Part shown: piece after piece, positions 44,060-53,077 of the stretch | How the letters are laid out: each line of letters begins with the position of its first letter | Numbering within the stretch: the first letter of the stretch is position 1 | Source of the DNA: Paenibacillus rhizosphaerae | GTDB taxonomy: Bacteria; Bacillota; Bacilli; Paenibacillales; Paenibacillaceae | Direction of reading: 5' to 3' | DNA: 64,000 nucleotides | Assembly: GCF_014192015.1 (NCBI RefSeq) | Contig: NZ_JACHXJ010000008.1 | Location: 48,903 to 112,902 of the forward strand | Position numbers and translations under genes: made by a program | The notes under the pieces: generated by a model | Told to the model about the DNA's origin: nothing | Database searches by the model: none | Seen by the model: only the letters and a program-made list of their open reading frames with translations

Positions 44060-44575
44060 ATGCTCGGAATACTGATTTTTATTTTCGTCATCCAAATTGT
44101 GTACGTCTCTTTCTTTACGCTGCGTATGATTCTGACGTTGAAAGGCCAAAAATATTTGGCCGCGGTGCTCAGCATGTTTGAAATTACGATTTATGTGCTC
44201 GGACTCAGCATCGTGCTGAAGTATGTCAATCAGCCGCTTTCTCTGATCGTGTATGCCGTGGGCTACGGCCTTGGCGTTCTGGTGGGCTCCTGGATCGAAA
44301 ACCGGATTGCGCTCGGCTACATTACGATGAAGGTCATCGTCAATGATCCCGAGAGCGATATGGCCAACACGCTGCGCAATATCGGGTATGGCGTCACCTC
44401 CTGGATCGGCAGCGGCCGCGACGGCCATCGTCTGGTCTTCGAAGTGCTGGCCAAACGGAAAAACCAGAAGAAGCTCTACAACTCCATTCTGGAGCTTGAC
44501 CCGAAGGCATTCATTGTCGTCACCGAGCCTGTCATGCTGCATGGGGGATTTTGGACCCGGGGAACGAAAAAATAG
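44060..44575 (+). CDS. UPF0316 membrane protein (DUF5698/DUF2179)
   Basis: This 171-residue protein has three hydrophobic helices (LGILIFIFVIQIVYVSFFTL, YLAAVLSMFEITIYVLGLSI, PLSLIVYAVGYGLGVLVGSW) and a soluble C-terminal domain of the DUF2179 type (VFEVLAKRKNQKKLYNSI and EPVMLHGGFWTRGTKK). This is the UPF0316 family, with B. subtilis YebE as a named member; its function is unknown. ATG at 44060 follows AAGGGGGG; the ATG at 43988 has no such site. The gene stands alone between minD and an osmoprotectant importer, away from its usual place in B. subtilis. Confidence 0.9.
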   Translation: MLGILIFIFVIQIVYVSFFTLRMILTLKGQKYLAAVLSMFEITIYVLGLSIVLKYVNQPLSLIVYAVGYGLGVLVGSWIENRIALGYITMKVIVNDPESDMANTLRNIGYGVTSWIGSGRDGHRLVFEVLAKRKNQKKLYNSILELDPKAFIVVTEPVMLHGGFWTRGTKK

Positions 44576-45115
44576 TGCTGGAAGACGTTTTATCCGGGAT
44601 CGGGAGGCGGTACTGCAGTGGCTTCATTTTCTTTTTGTAAAAAAAGCTCCCCCTGCCTGTTTCATTTTGCAGCAAAATGGGTAATAAACTGGAACCTGCT
44701 GTGAGCCAGCCAGGCAGGAGGTCCCAAATTTTCACTTGGAACCGGATCCACAGTCGCATTTCGTCCATCGTCCGTCCAGGTCCAAAAGAGTTAGGCTTGT
44801 CTATTTGCGTTTTGGCATGTTTGTTGATCGCGTGAATCTAAGAATGCACGGATGCTTTGCTTCTTCCATTTGTTGCAAATGGCAACGTTGCATGCCGTAT
44901 TTGGATGATTCCTTTAACTCCCCGTAAGGAAAACCGCTTTTCCACTACATAACAGGCCATGAGCCTAATCTATGAAACAAGCTCGGATACTTGAAGTTTG
45001 AAGCGATGTCTGATGGACCTGATTCCATTCGCGCACCTTGTGTTTATACCGGATGACGGATGATATGCGAAATGCTCCACATACTATGAATACAGCTGGC
45101 AAAAGGAGCGATTGA
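44576..45115. other. 540-base intergenic region without a supported gene
   Basis: I see no credible gene: the only open frame (44736-44927) is short, has no ribosome-binding site and an unlikely composition. A small palindrome CATTTGttgCAAATG lies at about 44868-44882, and there is no clear terminator for the UPF0316 gene. A weak promoter-like pair (TTGTGT and TGATAT, 17 apart) lies near 45040-45065 ahead of opuCA. An osmotic regulator site is possible but not demonstrated. Confidence 0.4.
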
Positions 45116-46285
45116 ATGATTGTACTGGATCATGTAAACAAAGTGTATGATGACGGGTTTCATGCCCTCAAGGACATCAACCTTGAGTTTAAAAAGGGTG
45201 AAATTACAGTCTTGATCGGCCCGAGCGGATGCGGCAAATCGACGACCATGAAGCTGATCAATGCCCTGAACACCCCTTCCTCCGGAAAAGTACTGATCGA
45301 CGGAAAAGACATCTCCGGGCTTAACCCGGTGGAACTGCGCCGGAATATCGGATATGTCATTCAGAGCGTAGGCTTGTTCCCTCATATGAATATCGCCAAA
45401 AACGTGGCGGTCGTCCCTCATTTGAAAAAGTGGGATAAAGAGAAAACCGACCGGAAAGTGAACGAACTGCTCGACCTGGTCGGTCTCGACCATACCATAT
45501 ACCGGAACCGTTATCCTTCCGAGCTCAGCGGCGGGCAGCAGCAGCGGGTCGGGGTCATCCGGGCACTGGCGGCCGACCAGGATATCATCCTGATGGACGA
45601 GCCGTTCTCGGCGCTGGACCCGATCAGCCGGGAGCAGCTGCAGGATGAGCTCATCCGGCTGCAGCAGGAGCTGAACAAGACGATCATTTTCGTGACGCAT
45701 GATATGGATGAAGCGATCAAAATCGCGGACACGATCGTGCTGATGAAGGACGGGCAAATCGTTCAGACCGGGAAGCCCGAGGCGATTTTGCGTCATCCGG
45801 CGAACGGTTTCGTCCGCAACTTTATCGGCCAGAAACGGCTGCAGAGCGAAAACGAGCTTTCCTATGAAATTCCGCTCGTCGACGACGTCATGATTACGAA
45901 TCCCGTGACGGCATTCCCGAATCGTGGCTTGGCGGAAGCGATCAAAATGATGGAGTCCAAGCGCGTAGATTCCCTGTTTATCGTGGACCGGAACAAGCAA
46001 CTGCAGGGAGCGGTCTCGATTTATCGGGTGCTCGACATGTATGGGGAAGAGGGCAAAACGGTTGCCGACGTCATGATCCCTGTCCGCTTCTCGGTAGCTT
46101 CGGGCAGCACGCTGCCCCAGGCCATTGAGCTCATGGACAGCCACCAGCTGAGCAATGTCCCCGTGGTCGACGGAAATAACCGGTTCCTGGGATTGGTGAC
46201 CCGGGGCAGTGTCGTCAAGCATCTGGCCGAGGTGTATCCGAACCTGGCCCCTCCGCAGCCTGCCGGAGAGGGGGAGCCGGTGTGA
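45116..46285 (+). CDS. opuCA: Osmoprotectant ABC importer, ATP-binding subunit with CBS domains
   Basis: This 389-residue protein is the ATPase of an OpuC/OpuB-type glycine betaine/carnitine/choline importer. Walker A is GPSGCGKST, the signature LSGGQQQR, and Walker B ILMDEPFSALD. A C-terminal pair of CBS domains (about residues 255-375) senses ionic strength in this family. The first gene of a four-gene operon; its stop overlaps the GTG of the first permease. Upstream a GbsR-like repressor gene is not present in the window. Confidence 0.95.
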   Translation: MIVLDHVNKVYDDGFHALKDINLEFKKGEITVLIGPSGCGKSTTMKLINALNTPSSGKVLIDGKDISGLNPVELRRNIGYVIQSVGLFPHMNIAKNVAVVPHLKKWDKEKTDRKVNELLDLVGLDHTIYRNRYPSELSGGQQQRVGVIRALAADQDIILMDEPFSALDPISREQLQDELIRLQQELNKTIIFVTHDMDEAIKIADTIVLMKDGQIVQTGKPEAILRHPANGFVRNFIGQKRLQSENELSYEIPLVDDVMITNPVTAFPNRGLAEAIKMMESKRVDSLFIVDRNKQLQGAVSIYRVLDMYGEEGKTVADVMIPVRFSVASGSTLPQAIELMDSHQLSNVPVVDGNNRFLGLVTRGSVVKHLAEVYPNLAPPQPAGEGEPV

Positions 46286-46941
46286 ATGAATTTTGGAGCT
46301 TTATTACCGAAAGGTACCCGGATATCCTGGTGGCCCTCCGGCAGCATCTGACCATCTCCTTTTCCGCGGTCATCCTAGGGACGATCGTGGCAGTCCCTAT
46401 CGGCATTTTGCTGGTATACAACCGGGTCGGCTGGATCAACAGCGTGGTATTTTTTATCGCGAACCTGTTCCAGACCGTCCCGAGCCTGGCGCTGCTGGCC
46501 ATTCTGATTCCGCTGCTCGGCATCGGCGTGAAGCCGGCGATTTTGGCGCTGCTGCTGTACTCCCTCATGCCGATTCTGCGGAACACTTACGACGGATTTC
46601 AGTCGGTGGATAAAGGCGTGCTGAATTCCGCCAAAGGCATGGGATACAGTGCAGCCCAGACGATTCTGAAAATCCAGCTTCCCTTATCGCTTCCTTATAT
46701 TATGTCTGGCGTACGGATTACGACGGTATATATCATCAGCTGGGCAACGCTCGCTTCCCTGATCGGGGCTGGCGGACTCGGGCAGCTGATCGTTTCGGGG
46801 CTCGGCGTCAACAAGCCGGAAATGATCTTTATCGGCGGCATCGGTGCGGTTGTGCTGGCTCTGGTGGCCGACGGCCTGCTGGGGCTGCTGGAAGGCTGGC
46901 TGACCCGGCGCTACCGTCAAACCCGGAGTGCTGCCGTATGA
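46282..46941 (+). CDS. opuCB: Osmoprotectant ABC importer, first permease
   Basis: This 219-residue membrane permease has five or six helices and the binding-protein-dependent transport loop (TYDGFQSVDKGVLNSAKGMG), which docks on the ATPase. The segment NLFQTVPSLALLAILIPLLG is typical of OpuCB/OpuBB. GTG at 46282 overlaps the opuCA stop. Its own stop overlaps the following frame, but the next gene really starts at 46983 behind AGGAGG. Confidence 0.93.
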   Translation: MNEFWSFITERYPDILVALRQHLTISFSAVILGTIVAVPIGILLVYNRVGWINSVVFFIANLFQTVPSLALLAILIPLLGIGVKPAILALLLYSLMPILRNTYDGFQSVDKGVLNSAKGMGYSAAQTILKIQLPLSLPYIMSGVRITTVYIISWATLASLIGAGGLGQLIVSGLGVNKPEMIFIGGIGAVVLALVADGLLGLLEGWLTRRYRQTRSAAV

Positions 46942-46982
46942 CAAGGCTGACGAAGCCCTTTAGACTGATCCGAGGAGGCGTG

Positions 46983-47885
46983 ATGAAACTGAAAACGTTC
47001 AAATTGTCGTTATTTTTATGCTGTGCCATCCTACTGACAGGCATCACTTCGGCCTGCGGGATCCAGCAGGATGTGATCATCGGAACCCAAACCTACACCG
47101 AAACGAAAATTCTGGCCGAAATGTACAAGGCCTTGATTGAAGATAAAACCAACGTCAGCGTCGACATTATTCCGGACCTGGCTTCAAGCTCGATCGTCAT
47201 CAATTCGATGAAAAGAAACGACATTCAAATGTCCACGCTCTATACGGGCGAAATTTTCAACAACCATTTTCCGATCAGCGAGACCAAGGACCGGGCGAAA
47301 GTGCTCGAAGAAGCCAAGGCTGGCTTTGACAAGTATTTTCATTTTACCTGGTTGGACCCGTTAGGCTTTGAAAATACGTATGCCTTTACAGTTCGTAAAG
47401 ATCTCGCCGAATCGAAGGGCTACCAAAAGATTTCGGATGTCAAAAACGATATGGCGTCCATGAAGCTTGGCGTGGATACGACGTGGCTGGAACGGGAAGC
47501 GGACGGTTACCCGGCCTTTTCCAAGGCTTACGGCATCCATTTCGGGCAGGTGTTCCCGATGGAGATCAGCCTCGTGTACAGCGCGGTGGCGAACAAACAG
47601 GTCGATATCGTGCTGGCTTATTCCACGGATTCCCGCTTGAAAGCCTATCAGCTGCAGACGCTGAAGGACGACAAGCAGTTCTTCCCTCCGTACGACGCGA
47701 GTCCGGTGATCCGGACGGACATCCTCCAAAAGCATCCTGAAATCAAAGATGCCATTACTCCGTTGATCGGGCATATCGATGCCGACACGATGATTTCGCT
47801 GAACTACCAGGTGGATATCGAGAAGAAAAGCGAGCGGGAAGTCGCGATTGCCTATTTGAAGGAGAAAGGTTTGATCAAGAGCTAG
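46983..47885 (+). CDS. opuCC: Osmoprotectant ABC importer, substrate-binding lipoprotein
   Basis: This 300-residue protein starts with a lipoprotein signal (KTFKLSLFLCCAILLTG then ITSAC-G), so Cys23-25 region becomes lipidated and the body sits outside the membrane. The mature part starts VIIGTQTYTETKILAEM, typical of OpuCC/OpuBC/ProX-like binding proteins for glycine betaine, carnitine or choline. Start at 46983 follows AGGAGG; the ATG at 46938 lies within the preceding gene's end. The lipobox Thr at minus-3 is unusual but tolerated. Confidence 0.93.
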   Translation: MKLKTFKLSLFLCCAILLTGITSACGIQQDVIIGTQTYTETKILAEMYKALIEDKTNVSVDIIPDLASSSIVINSMKRNDIQMSTLYTGEIFNNHFPISETKDRAKVLEEAKAGFDKYFHFTWLDPLGFENTYAFTVRKDLAESKGYQKISDVKNDMASMKLGVDTTWLEREADGYPAFSKAYGIHFGQVFPMEISLVYSAVANKQVDIVLAYSTDSRLKAYQLQTLKDDKQFFPPYDASPVIRTDILQKHPEIKDAITPLIGHIDADTMISLNYQVDIEKKSEREVAIAYLKEKGLIKS

Positions 47886-47897
47886 AGGAGGGTTAGC

Positions 47898-48596
47898 ATG
47901 GACGAGAAAAAGCTAACATTTATGGATTTCGTATCTTATGTCTCGCGGAACAGCGGGCTATTATGGGAGTATTTCATCCAGCATATTTTGATGGTGGTGA
48001 TCGGGCTGGGGCTTGCGATCGTCATCGGTGTACCGCTTGGTATTTTGTGCTCCAGAAGCCGCTGGGTAGCGAAGGTCATTTTGTTCATCACCAACATTCT
48101 GCAGGTCATCCCCAGCCTGGCGATGCTTGTCATCCTGATGCTGTGGCTCGGCCTGGGCATGAAGACGGTGATGGTCGGTTTGTTCCTGTATTCGCTCAAC
48201 CCGATCGTCCGTAATACGTACGTCGGTCTCAAGCAGGTGGACCCAAGCTATATGGAATCCGGCAGAGGCATCGGCATGAGTCCGTTTCAGCTGCTCTATA
48301 AAGTCCGGTTCCCTTTGGCGCTGACCTATCTGATGTCAGGGATCCGCATCGCCGCCGTTATTGCGATCGGTGTCGTGACGATTGCGCCATTGGTCGGCGG
48401 CAGCGGTCTGGGAAGAGAAATTTACGCGGGCCTGAACAGCAACAACTCGCTGCGGATTTTCGCCGGGGCCATCCCTGCGGCGCTGCTGGCGATTGTGGCG
48501 GATATCGTGCTGGGCGCCCTGCAGAAGAAGCTGGACCTGAGCAAAAGGAAGTCGTCGGGCGCCGCCCCGGTACCGCCTAAAATTCAGAAGGTGTGA
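47898..48596 (+). CDS. opuCD: Osmoprotectant ABC importer, second permease
   Basis: This 232-residue permease parallels the first one: membrane helices with VIPSLAMLVILMLWLGLGMK, the docking loop YVGLKQVDPSYMESGRGIGM and a lysine/proline-rich C-terminal tail. The order ATPase, permease, binding protein, permease is exactly that of B. subtilis opuC and opuB. A terminator follows at once. Confidence 0.94.
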   Translation: MDEKKLTFMDFVSYVSRNSGLLWEYFIQHILMVVIGLGLAIVIGVPLGILCSRSRWVAKVILFITNILQVIPSLAMLVILMLWLGLGMKTVMVGLFLYSLNPIVRNTYVGLKQVDPSYMESGRGIGMSPFQLLYKVRFPLALTYLMSGIRIAAVIAIGVVTIAPLVGGSGLGREIYAGLNSNNSLRIFAGAIPAALLAIVADIVLGALQKKLDLSKRKSSGAAPVPPKIQKV

Positions 48597-48610
48597 GGAA
48601 TGGAATCAAC

Positions 48611-48646
48611 AGCAGCCTCGGGAGTCTCCCGGGGCTGCTTTTTTTG
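48611..48646 (+). terminator. Rho-independent terminator after opuCD
   Basis: Stem AGCAGCCTCGGGAG with CTCCCGGGGCTGCT and seven T residues, 15 bases after the stop. Confidence 0.92.
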
Positions 48647-48804
48647 TGTTCCGTAACTGTGTGAATAGGTATTGGAGCAGCGAAGACCTCTCAACGCCAA
48701 TAGCCAATGCTATGGAATCAAATGGTGGAATAGGCTTGTTCTAAAAACGGGACTTTCCCACATAAACTGGTATAAAACAAGCCTCGAAAAGGGGATGAGC
48801 ACAA

Positions 48805-49677
48805 GTGGACATGAAATCTTCCATCAAACAGCGGAGAGAAGAACGGATCCGCGATCTGCTGACCAGAGACGACGATTTGTCAAAAACGATGCCGATCCAG
48901 CCTCCTTCGCAACCTTCGCCGTTGCCTGTGCGGGACGAGCCAAAGCTGTGGAGCCGGGGCAAACTGCCCGCGAGCTACGTGCCCGAGCCTGATCCGGAAA
49001 AGCAGTGGAAAAAGGAACGTTATCAGGCCGGCGGCCCCTTTCATAGAAAGCACCATTTTGTTTCCGGCTTCATGTGGCGCCTGTTTTTCAGCGCCATCGT
49101 CTTTGCGGGAGTGTGGGGGGTGTTCCACTTTCCGATCAACCAGCCGTGGAGCGGCAAAGTACAAAGCTTTGTCGTTCAATCGCTGAACCGGGAAATGGAT
49201 TTTCAGGCCGCCGAAGCATGGTATGAAACATACTTCGGCAAAGCGCCCTCTTTTATCCCCATTTTCAAACAGGATCCGGTGTCTCCGCTGAAAGTCGATG
49301 CCTCCAAATCGATGGTGCCACCGATCGAAGGTAAAATCGTACAGGCTTTCGCCGTCAATTTAAAAGGAGTGGAAATTGCTCCGGACCAGGTTTCAAATAC
49401 GGCGCTTCAGGTGAAAAGTGTAGAAACGGGACGCGTCATGGAAGTGTCGGATTCGCCGGAAACCGGAGTCTCGGTGACCATCCAGCACTCCGGCGGCCTG
49501 GTTGCGACATACAGCCATTTGCAGGAGACGCAGCTGCAGAAGAACGATTGGGTCGAGGCCGGAGACACGGTCGGGTCGCTTGGACAGGGGAATGACGGTG
49601 AAACGCCGACCCTGTTCTTAGCGGTCAAAGAAGGGGGCCATTATGTGGATCCGGCCGATGTGATCCCGATTGATTAA
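48805..49677 (+). CDS. spoIVFA: SpoIVFA-like sporulation protein with M23-type domain
   Basis: This 290-residue protein has a basic, proline-rich cytoplasmic start, one membrane segment (LFFSAIVFAGVWGVFHF) and a C-terminal LytM/M23-like domain (HSGGLVATYSHLQE ... AGDTVGSLGQG). In B. subtilis SpoIVFA holds SpoIVFB inactive in the outer forespore membrane until SpoIVB cuts it. GTG at 48805 follows AAAGGGGATG. A CATAAACT box at 48760-48767 resembles a sigma-E minus-10, which would fit mother-cell expression. spoIVFB overlaps its stop. Confidence 0.9.
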   Translation: MDMKSSIKQRREERIRDLLTRDDDLSKTMPIQPPSQPSPLPVRDEPKLWSRGKLPASYVPEPDPEKQWKKERYQAGGPFHRKHHFVSGFMWRLFFSAIVFAGVWGVFHFPINQPWSGKVQSFVVQSLNREMDFQAAEAWYETYFGKAPSFIPIFKQDPVSPLKVDASKSMVPPIEGKIVQAFAVNLKGVEIAPDQVSNTALQVKSVETGRVMEVSDSPETGVSVTIQHSGGLVATYSHLQETQLQKNDWVEAGDTVGSLGQGNDGETPTLFLAVKEGGHYVDPADVIPID

Positions 49678-50533
49678 CGTTCGAGGAATGACCCTGTCGC
49701 TGCACCCGTTTTTTGTGATCCTGATGCTGTTTTCGGTCGTTACCGGGCATTTCCTTGAGCTGATTACGCTGTTCGTGATCGTCTTCATTCATGAGCTGGG
49801 ACATGCCGGGGCCGCGCTGATGTACGGCGTGCGCATCCGATCCATTCAGTTCCTCCCGTTCGGCGGGGTGGTGGAAATCGAAGATCAGGGCCGGCTGACC
49901 GCGTGGAAGGAAATCGTCATTGCGGCAGCGGGGCCTTTGCAAAACGGAATGATGATCCTGTTCGCGCTGCTCCTCCGTCTGGCCGGCTGGGGAGATGGCG
50001 CCTTTCTGTCTTATGTAATTTATGGCAACGCGATGATAGCATTGTTTAATCTGCTGCCGATTTTACCCCTTGACGGAGGGAAAATATTACAGTCGGCCGC
50101 CAGCTTATTTTTCCCTTATCACCGTACGCTTCTCTGGTCCTCGAGGATCAGTATTGGGGCGAGTGCGATCGTCATTATATGCGCGCTGGCACCGCTTTTT
50201 CAAGGCAAGGGCAGCGTTCAGCTCAACCTGCTGCTGATCGGTATTTTTCTGCTGTACTCGAACTGGGTCGACTACCGGAACCTGCCTTACCGATTTACAA
50301 GATTTCTCATGCACCGCGAATCGATGTACACCCGCTCCAGAGCGGACGGTGGACTCGCGCAGCCCATCGTTGCCGATCCGGCGAAACATTTGGACAGTAT
50401 CCTGCGTCTATTAAAAAGAGAGAAATACCATCTTATTTATGTGATGAACGAGCGCGGAAATATCATTGCCGTGCTTCCCGAGCAGCGCATTATTTCTGCT
50501 TATTTTGCGACAGATCGTACTTCGTGGATATAA
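49670..50533 (+). CDS. spoIVFB: SpoIVFB intramembrane site-2 metalloprotease
   Basis: This 287-residue membrane protein is a site-2 protease with the zinc motif HELGH at residues 41-45 and the third ligand Asp135 in LPLDGG. A C-terminal CBS-like domain (about residues 220-285) binds ATP in B. subtilis. It cleaves pro-sigma-K in the mother cell. The TTG start at 49670 overlaps the spoIVFA stop by 8 bases, so inhibitor and protease are coupled. Next is RNase G. Confidence 0.95.
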   Translation: MINVRGMTLSLHPFFVILMLFSVVTGHFLELITLFVIVFIHELGHAGAALMYGVRIRSIQFLPFGGVVEIEDQGRLTAWKEIVIAAAGPLQNGMMILFALLLRLAGWGDGAFLSYVIYGNAMIALFNLLPILPLDGGKILQSAASLFFPYHRTLLWSSRISIGASAIVIICALAPLFQGKGSVQLNLLLIGIFLLYSNWVDYRNLPYRFTRFLMHRESMYTRSRADGGLAQPIVADPAKHLDSILRLLKREKYHLIYVMNERGNIIAVLPEQRIISAYFATDRTSWI

Positions 50534-50660
50534 ATACGCAAGGAACAACGAACGTGAAAAAGGTGTGAATGCGGGCTGCTCCTAACTTAGGGATGGAGCT
50601 AATTTAAAGGAGATTTCATGGTACAATGAAAAGGATATGTCTTCTGGCAGGGGTGAAGCC

Positions 50661-51905
50661 ATGAAACAAATGATCGTTCACGTCGAACCGAAGCTGACTC
50701 AGATGGCGCTCTTGGAGGAAGGCAAGCTGGTGGAATTCGCTGCCGAGCGGAGCCAGGGGCACAGTCTGGTCGGGAGCTTTTACAAAGGGCGTGTCGTCAA
50801 CGTACTGCCCGGCATGCAGGCCGCGTTTGTAGATATCGGCCAGAAAAAGAACGCCTTTTTATACGTGGACGACGTGCTGCATCCGCATTTGGAGAAGCAG
50901 CCGAAGGACAAGCCGAATATCGAATCGCTGCTGCGCGTCGGGCAGGAGATCGTCGTTCAGGTGATGAAGGAGCCGCTTGGCGGTAAAGGGCCGAGGGTGA
51001 CGACGCACTATTCGCTTCCGGGCAGATGGATCGTGTATATGCCGCATGCGGATTACGTGGCCGTCTCTAAGAAGGTCTACCGGGAGCACGACCGGAACCG
51101 GCTTAAAGTGCTGGGCGATTCCCTCCGGAGGAACGGTGAGGGCGTCATTATGCGGACTGTCTCCGAGGATGAGCATCCGGATGCCATCGAAGGGGATTTG
51201 AATTCGCTGCGGGATCAGTGGCTAAGCATCCAGGAGAAGGCCGATGCCTGCGCAGCACCGTGCCTGCTGCACCGGGATCTCAGCATCGTGCAGCGGTTTA
51301 TCCGCGACGTGTTCGATCCGGGGCAGGACGAGCTCTGGATTGACAGCAGGCCGGAAGCGAGGGAAGCCGAGCTGTTTCTGGAGGAGATTGCCCACGGCGG
51401 GCACCGGCCCGTTCGAATGCACCAGGGCCACGAGCACATCTTTAAGGCCCATGGCGTTCAAGAGCAGCTGGAGCGGGATTTTGCGCGCAGGGTGACGCTG
51501 GAGAGCGGAGGCACGATCGTGCTGGACCAGACCGAGGCGCTGACGGTCGTCGATGTCAATACGGCGAAATATACCGGCGGCGGCAATCTGGAAGAGACGG
51601 TCACGAAGACCAATCTGCAGGCGGCTGAGGAAATCGCCCGGCTGATCCGTCTCCGCGACATCGGCGGCATCATTATCGTCGATTTTATCGATATGGAAGA
51701 GGAGAAGAATCGGCAGGAGGTCGTCAACCGGCTGGAGGCGGGCATGAGCCGGGACCGGACCAAAAGCCATGTCGTCGGCTGGAGCAAGCTCGGACTGCTG
51801 GAGCTTACCCGGAAGAAAGTCAGGGAGGACACGGCAGTTATGTTTTCCAAACCATGCGAAGCATGCGGCGGTACGGGGAAAATAAACCTTCTGAGCGCGC
51901 ATTGA
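50661..51905 (+). CDS. rng: Ribonuclease E/G family protein
   Basis: This 414-residue protein has the RNase G core: an S1-type domain (GSFYKGRVVNVLPGMQAAFVDIG), a DNase-I-like catalytic part with the Mg-binding aspartates in TVVDVNT and IIIVDFIDM, and the C-terminal zinc link CEACGGTGK. It is an endoribonuclease for rRNA or mRNA. B. subtilis lacks RNase E/G and uses RNase Y and J; many Paenibacillus and clostridia keep it just before rplU as here. Start at 50661 follows AGGGGTG. Confidence 0.96.
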   Translation: MKQMIVHVEPKLTQMALLEEGKLVEFAAERSQGHSLVGSFYKGRVVNVLPGMQAAFVDIGQKKNAFLYVDDVLHPHLEKQPKDKPNIESLLRVGQEIVVQVMKEPLGGKGPRVTTHYSLPGRWIVYMPHADYVAVSKKVYREHDRNRLKVLGDSLRRNGEGVIMRTVSEDEHPDAIEGDLNSLRDQWLSIQEKADACAAPCLLHRDLSIVQRFIRDVFDPGQDELWIDSRPEAREAELFLEEIAHGGHRPVRMHQGHEHIFKAHGVQEQLERDFARRVTLESGGTIVLDQTEALTVVDVNTAKYTGGGNLEETVTKTNLQAAEEIARLIRLRDIGGIIIVDFIDMEEEKNRQEVVNRLEAGMSRDRTKSHVVGWSKLGLLELTRKKVREDTAVMFSKPCEACGGTGKINLLSAH

Positions 51906-51944
51906 CTTATGATAGACGAATATGTTAATATCTATGAGTATGTG

Positions 51945-52045
51945 TCCAGTATTTATTGCTTGTCACATGCTGTAACCGCTCCGGTCGGGTTTACAAGTGC
52001 CGCTGTTTAAGACGGCAGGCCACCTGGATTAGGCGAGTCTGAGAC
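51945..52045 (+). promoter_or_regulatory. Probable L21 ribosomal protein leader
   Basis: The ~100 bases before rplU include CCGGTCGGGTTTACAAGTGC and a small hairpin TGCCG/CGGCA (51998-52017). This recalls the L21 leader family in Bacillales, a structured mRNA thought to bind L21. I rely on position and partial sequence resemblance. Confidence 0.5.
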
Positions 52046-52063
52046 ATGAGGAGGTGCAAGCAA

Positions 52064-52375
52064 ATGTACGCAATTATCGAGACAGGCGGTAAACAATACA
52101 AAGTTCAAGAGGGCGACGTATTGTTCATCGAGAAGCTGAACGCAGCCGATGGCGAGAGTGTGACTTTCGACCGTGTATTGGCCGTATCCGGTGACAACGG
52201 TCTGGTGGCAGGAACTCCAGTCGTAGCCGGCGCATCCGTAACCGCTAAAGTTGAGAAGCATGGTAAGGGCCAGAAGGTTGTTGTATACAAATACAAGCCT
52301 AAGAAGAACTACCACAAGAAGCAAGGTCATCGTCAGCCATACACAAAAGTTACGATCGAGAAGATCCAAGCGTAA
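52064..52375 (+). CDS. rplU: 50S ribosomal protein L21
   Basis: This 103-residue protein reads YAIIETGGKQYKVQEGD at its start and ends KVTIEKIQA, matching L21. It binds 23S rRNA in the large subunit. ATG at 52064 follows GGAGGTG. It heads the conserved rplU-prp-rpmA cluster. Confidence 0.99.
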   Translation: MYAIIETGGKQYKVQEGDVLFIEKLNAADGESVTFDRVLAVSGDNGLVAGTPVVAGASVTAKVEKHGKGQKVVVYKYKPKKNYHKKQGHRQPYTKVTIEKIQA

Positions 52376-52388
52376 GAAGGTGCGCTAA

Positions 52389-52721
52389 TTGATTAACGTA
52401 CGGATATTACGCCGGGAAGACGGCAAGATTCGTGGCTTTGAAGTGAAGGGGCATGCGAACTACGCGAAGGCTGGAGAAGACATCGTATGCGCCGGAGTAT
52501 CGGCGGTCACGGTGGGAACGGTCAATTCGGTAGAAGCATTAACCGGAACGGTCATGGACAGCAGAATGAACAACGGTTTTCTGAGCGCGGACGTTCCTTC
52601 GATGGAGGAATCAGGCGTGCACGAACAGGTTCAGTTGCTGCTGGAATCGATGGTGGTTATGCTGAAATCCATAGCAGAATCATACGGGAAGTATATTCAA
52701 ATACAAGAAATACATTACTAA
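52389..52721 (+). CDS. prp: Ribosomal-processing cysteine protease Prp
   Basis: This 110-residue protein (B. subtilis YsxB) is a cysteine protease with His22 in GHANYA and Cys34 in DIVCAGVSA. It removes the N-terminal extension of L27. It uses a TTG start 13 bases after rplU and precedes rpmA by 17 bases. Its substrate, encoded next, carries the expected extension. Confidence 0.96.
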   Translation: MINVRILRREDGKIRGFEVKGHANYAKAGEDIVCAGVSAVTVGTVNSVEALTGTVMDSRMNNGFLSADVPSMEESGVHEQVQLLLESMVVMLKSIAESYGKYIQIQEIHY

Positions 52722-52738
52722 CAGAAGGAGGAGACAAC

Positions 52739-53050
52739 ATGTTAAAGCTGAATCTTCAATTGTTCGCTTCGAAAAAAGGTGTTGGTTCCACAAAGAACGG
52801 ACGCGACAGCCAAGCGAAACGTCTCGGCGTTAAGCGTGCTGACGGCCAAACCGTTACTGGCGGAAGCATCTTGGTTCGCCAGCGCGGAACGAAAATTCAT
52901 CCTGGTACGAACGTGGGCATCGGCAAAGACGACACTCTGTTTGCTAAAGTGGACGGCGTTGTGAAATTCGAACGTTGGGGCCGCGACCGCAAGAAAGTGA
53001 GCGTTTATCCTGTGGATGTCGCTCCTGTAGCGGCTGCAGTAGAAGCTTAA
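52739..53050 (+). CDS. rpmA: 50S ribosomal protein L27 (with cleavable N-terminal extension)
   Basis: This 103-residue protein begins LKLNLQLFASKKGVGSTKN. The nine residues before SKKGVGS are the Firmicute extension that Prp cuts after the Phe. Mature L27 reaches the peptidyl-transferase centre. The start follows AAGGAGGAG, and a terminator follows the stop. Confidence 0.99.
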   Translation: MLKLNLQLFASKKGVGSTKNGRDSQAKRLGVKRADGQTVTGGSILVRQRGTKIHPGTNVGIGKDDTLFAKVDGVVKFERWGRDRKKVSVYPVDVAPVAAAVEA

Positions 53051-53077
53051 TTGTCTGCGAACGCAGAATGAACAAGA

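Noticed and set aside
44736..44927. 63-residue open frame in the gap before opuCA
   Set aside because: No ribosome-binding site and unlikely composition; nothing supports it as a gene.
43988..48646. Genomic island or mobile element
   Set aside because: No integrase, transposase, flanking repeats or tRNA is present, and codon use looks like that of the neighbours.
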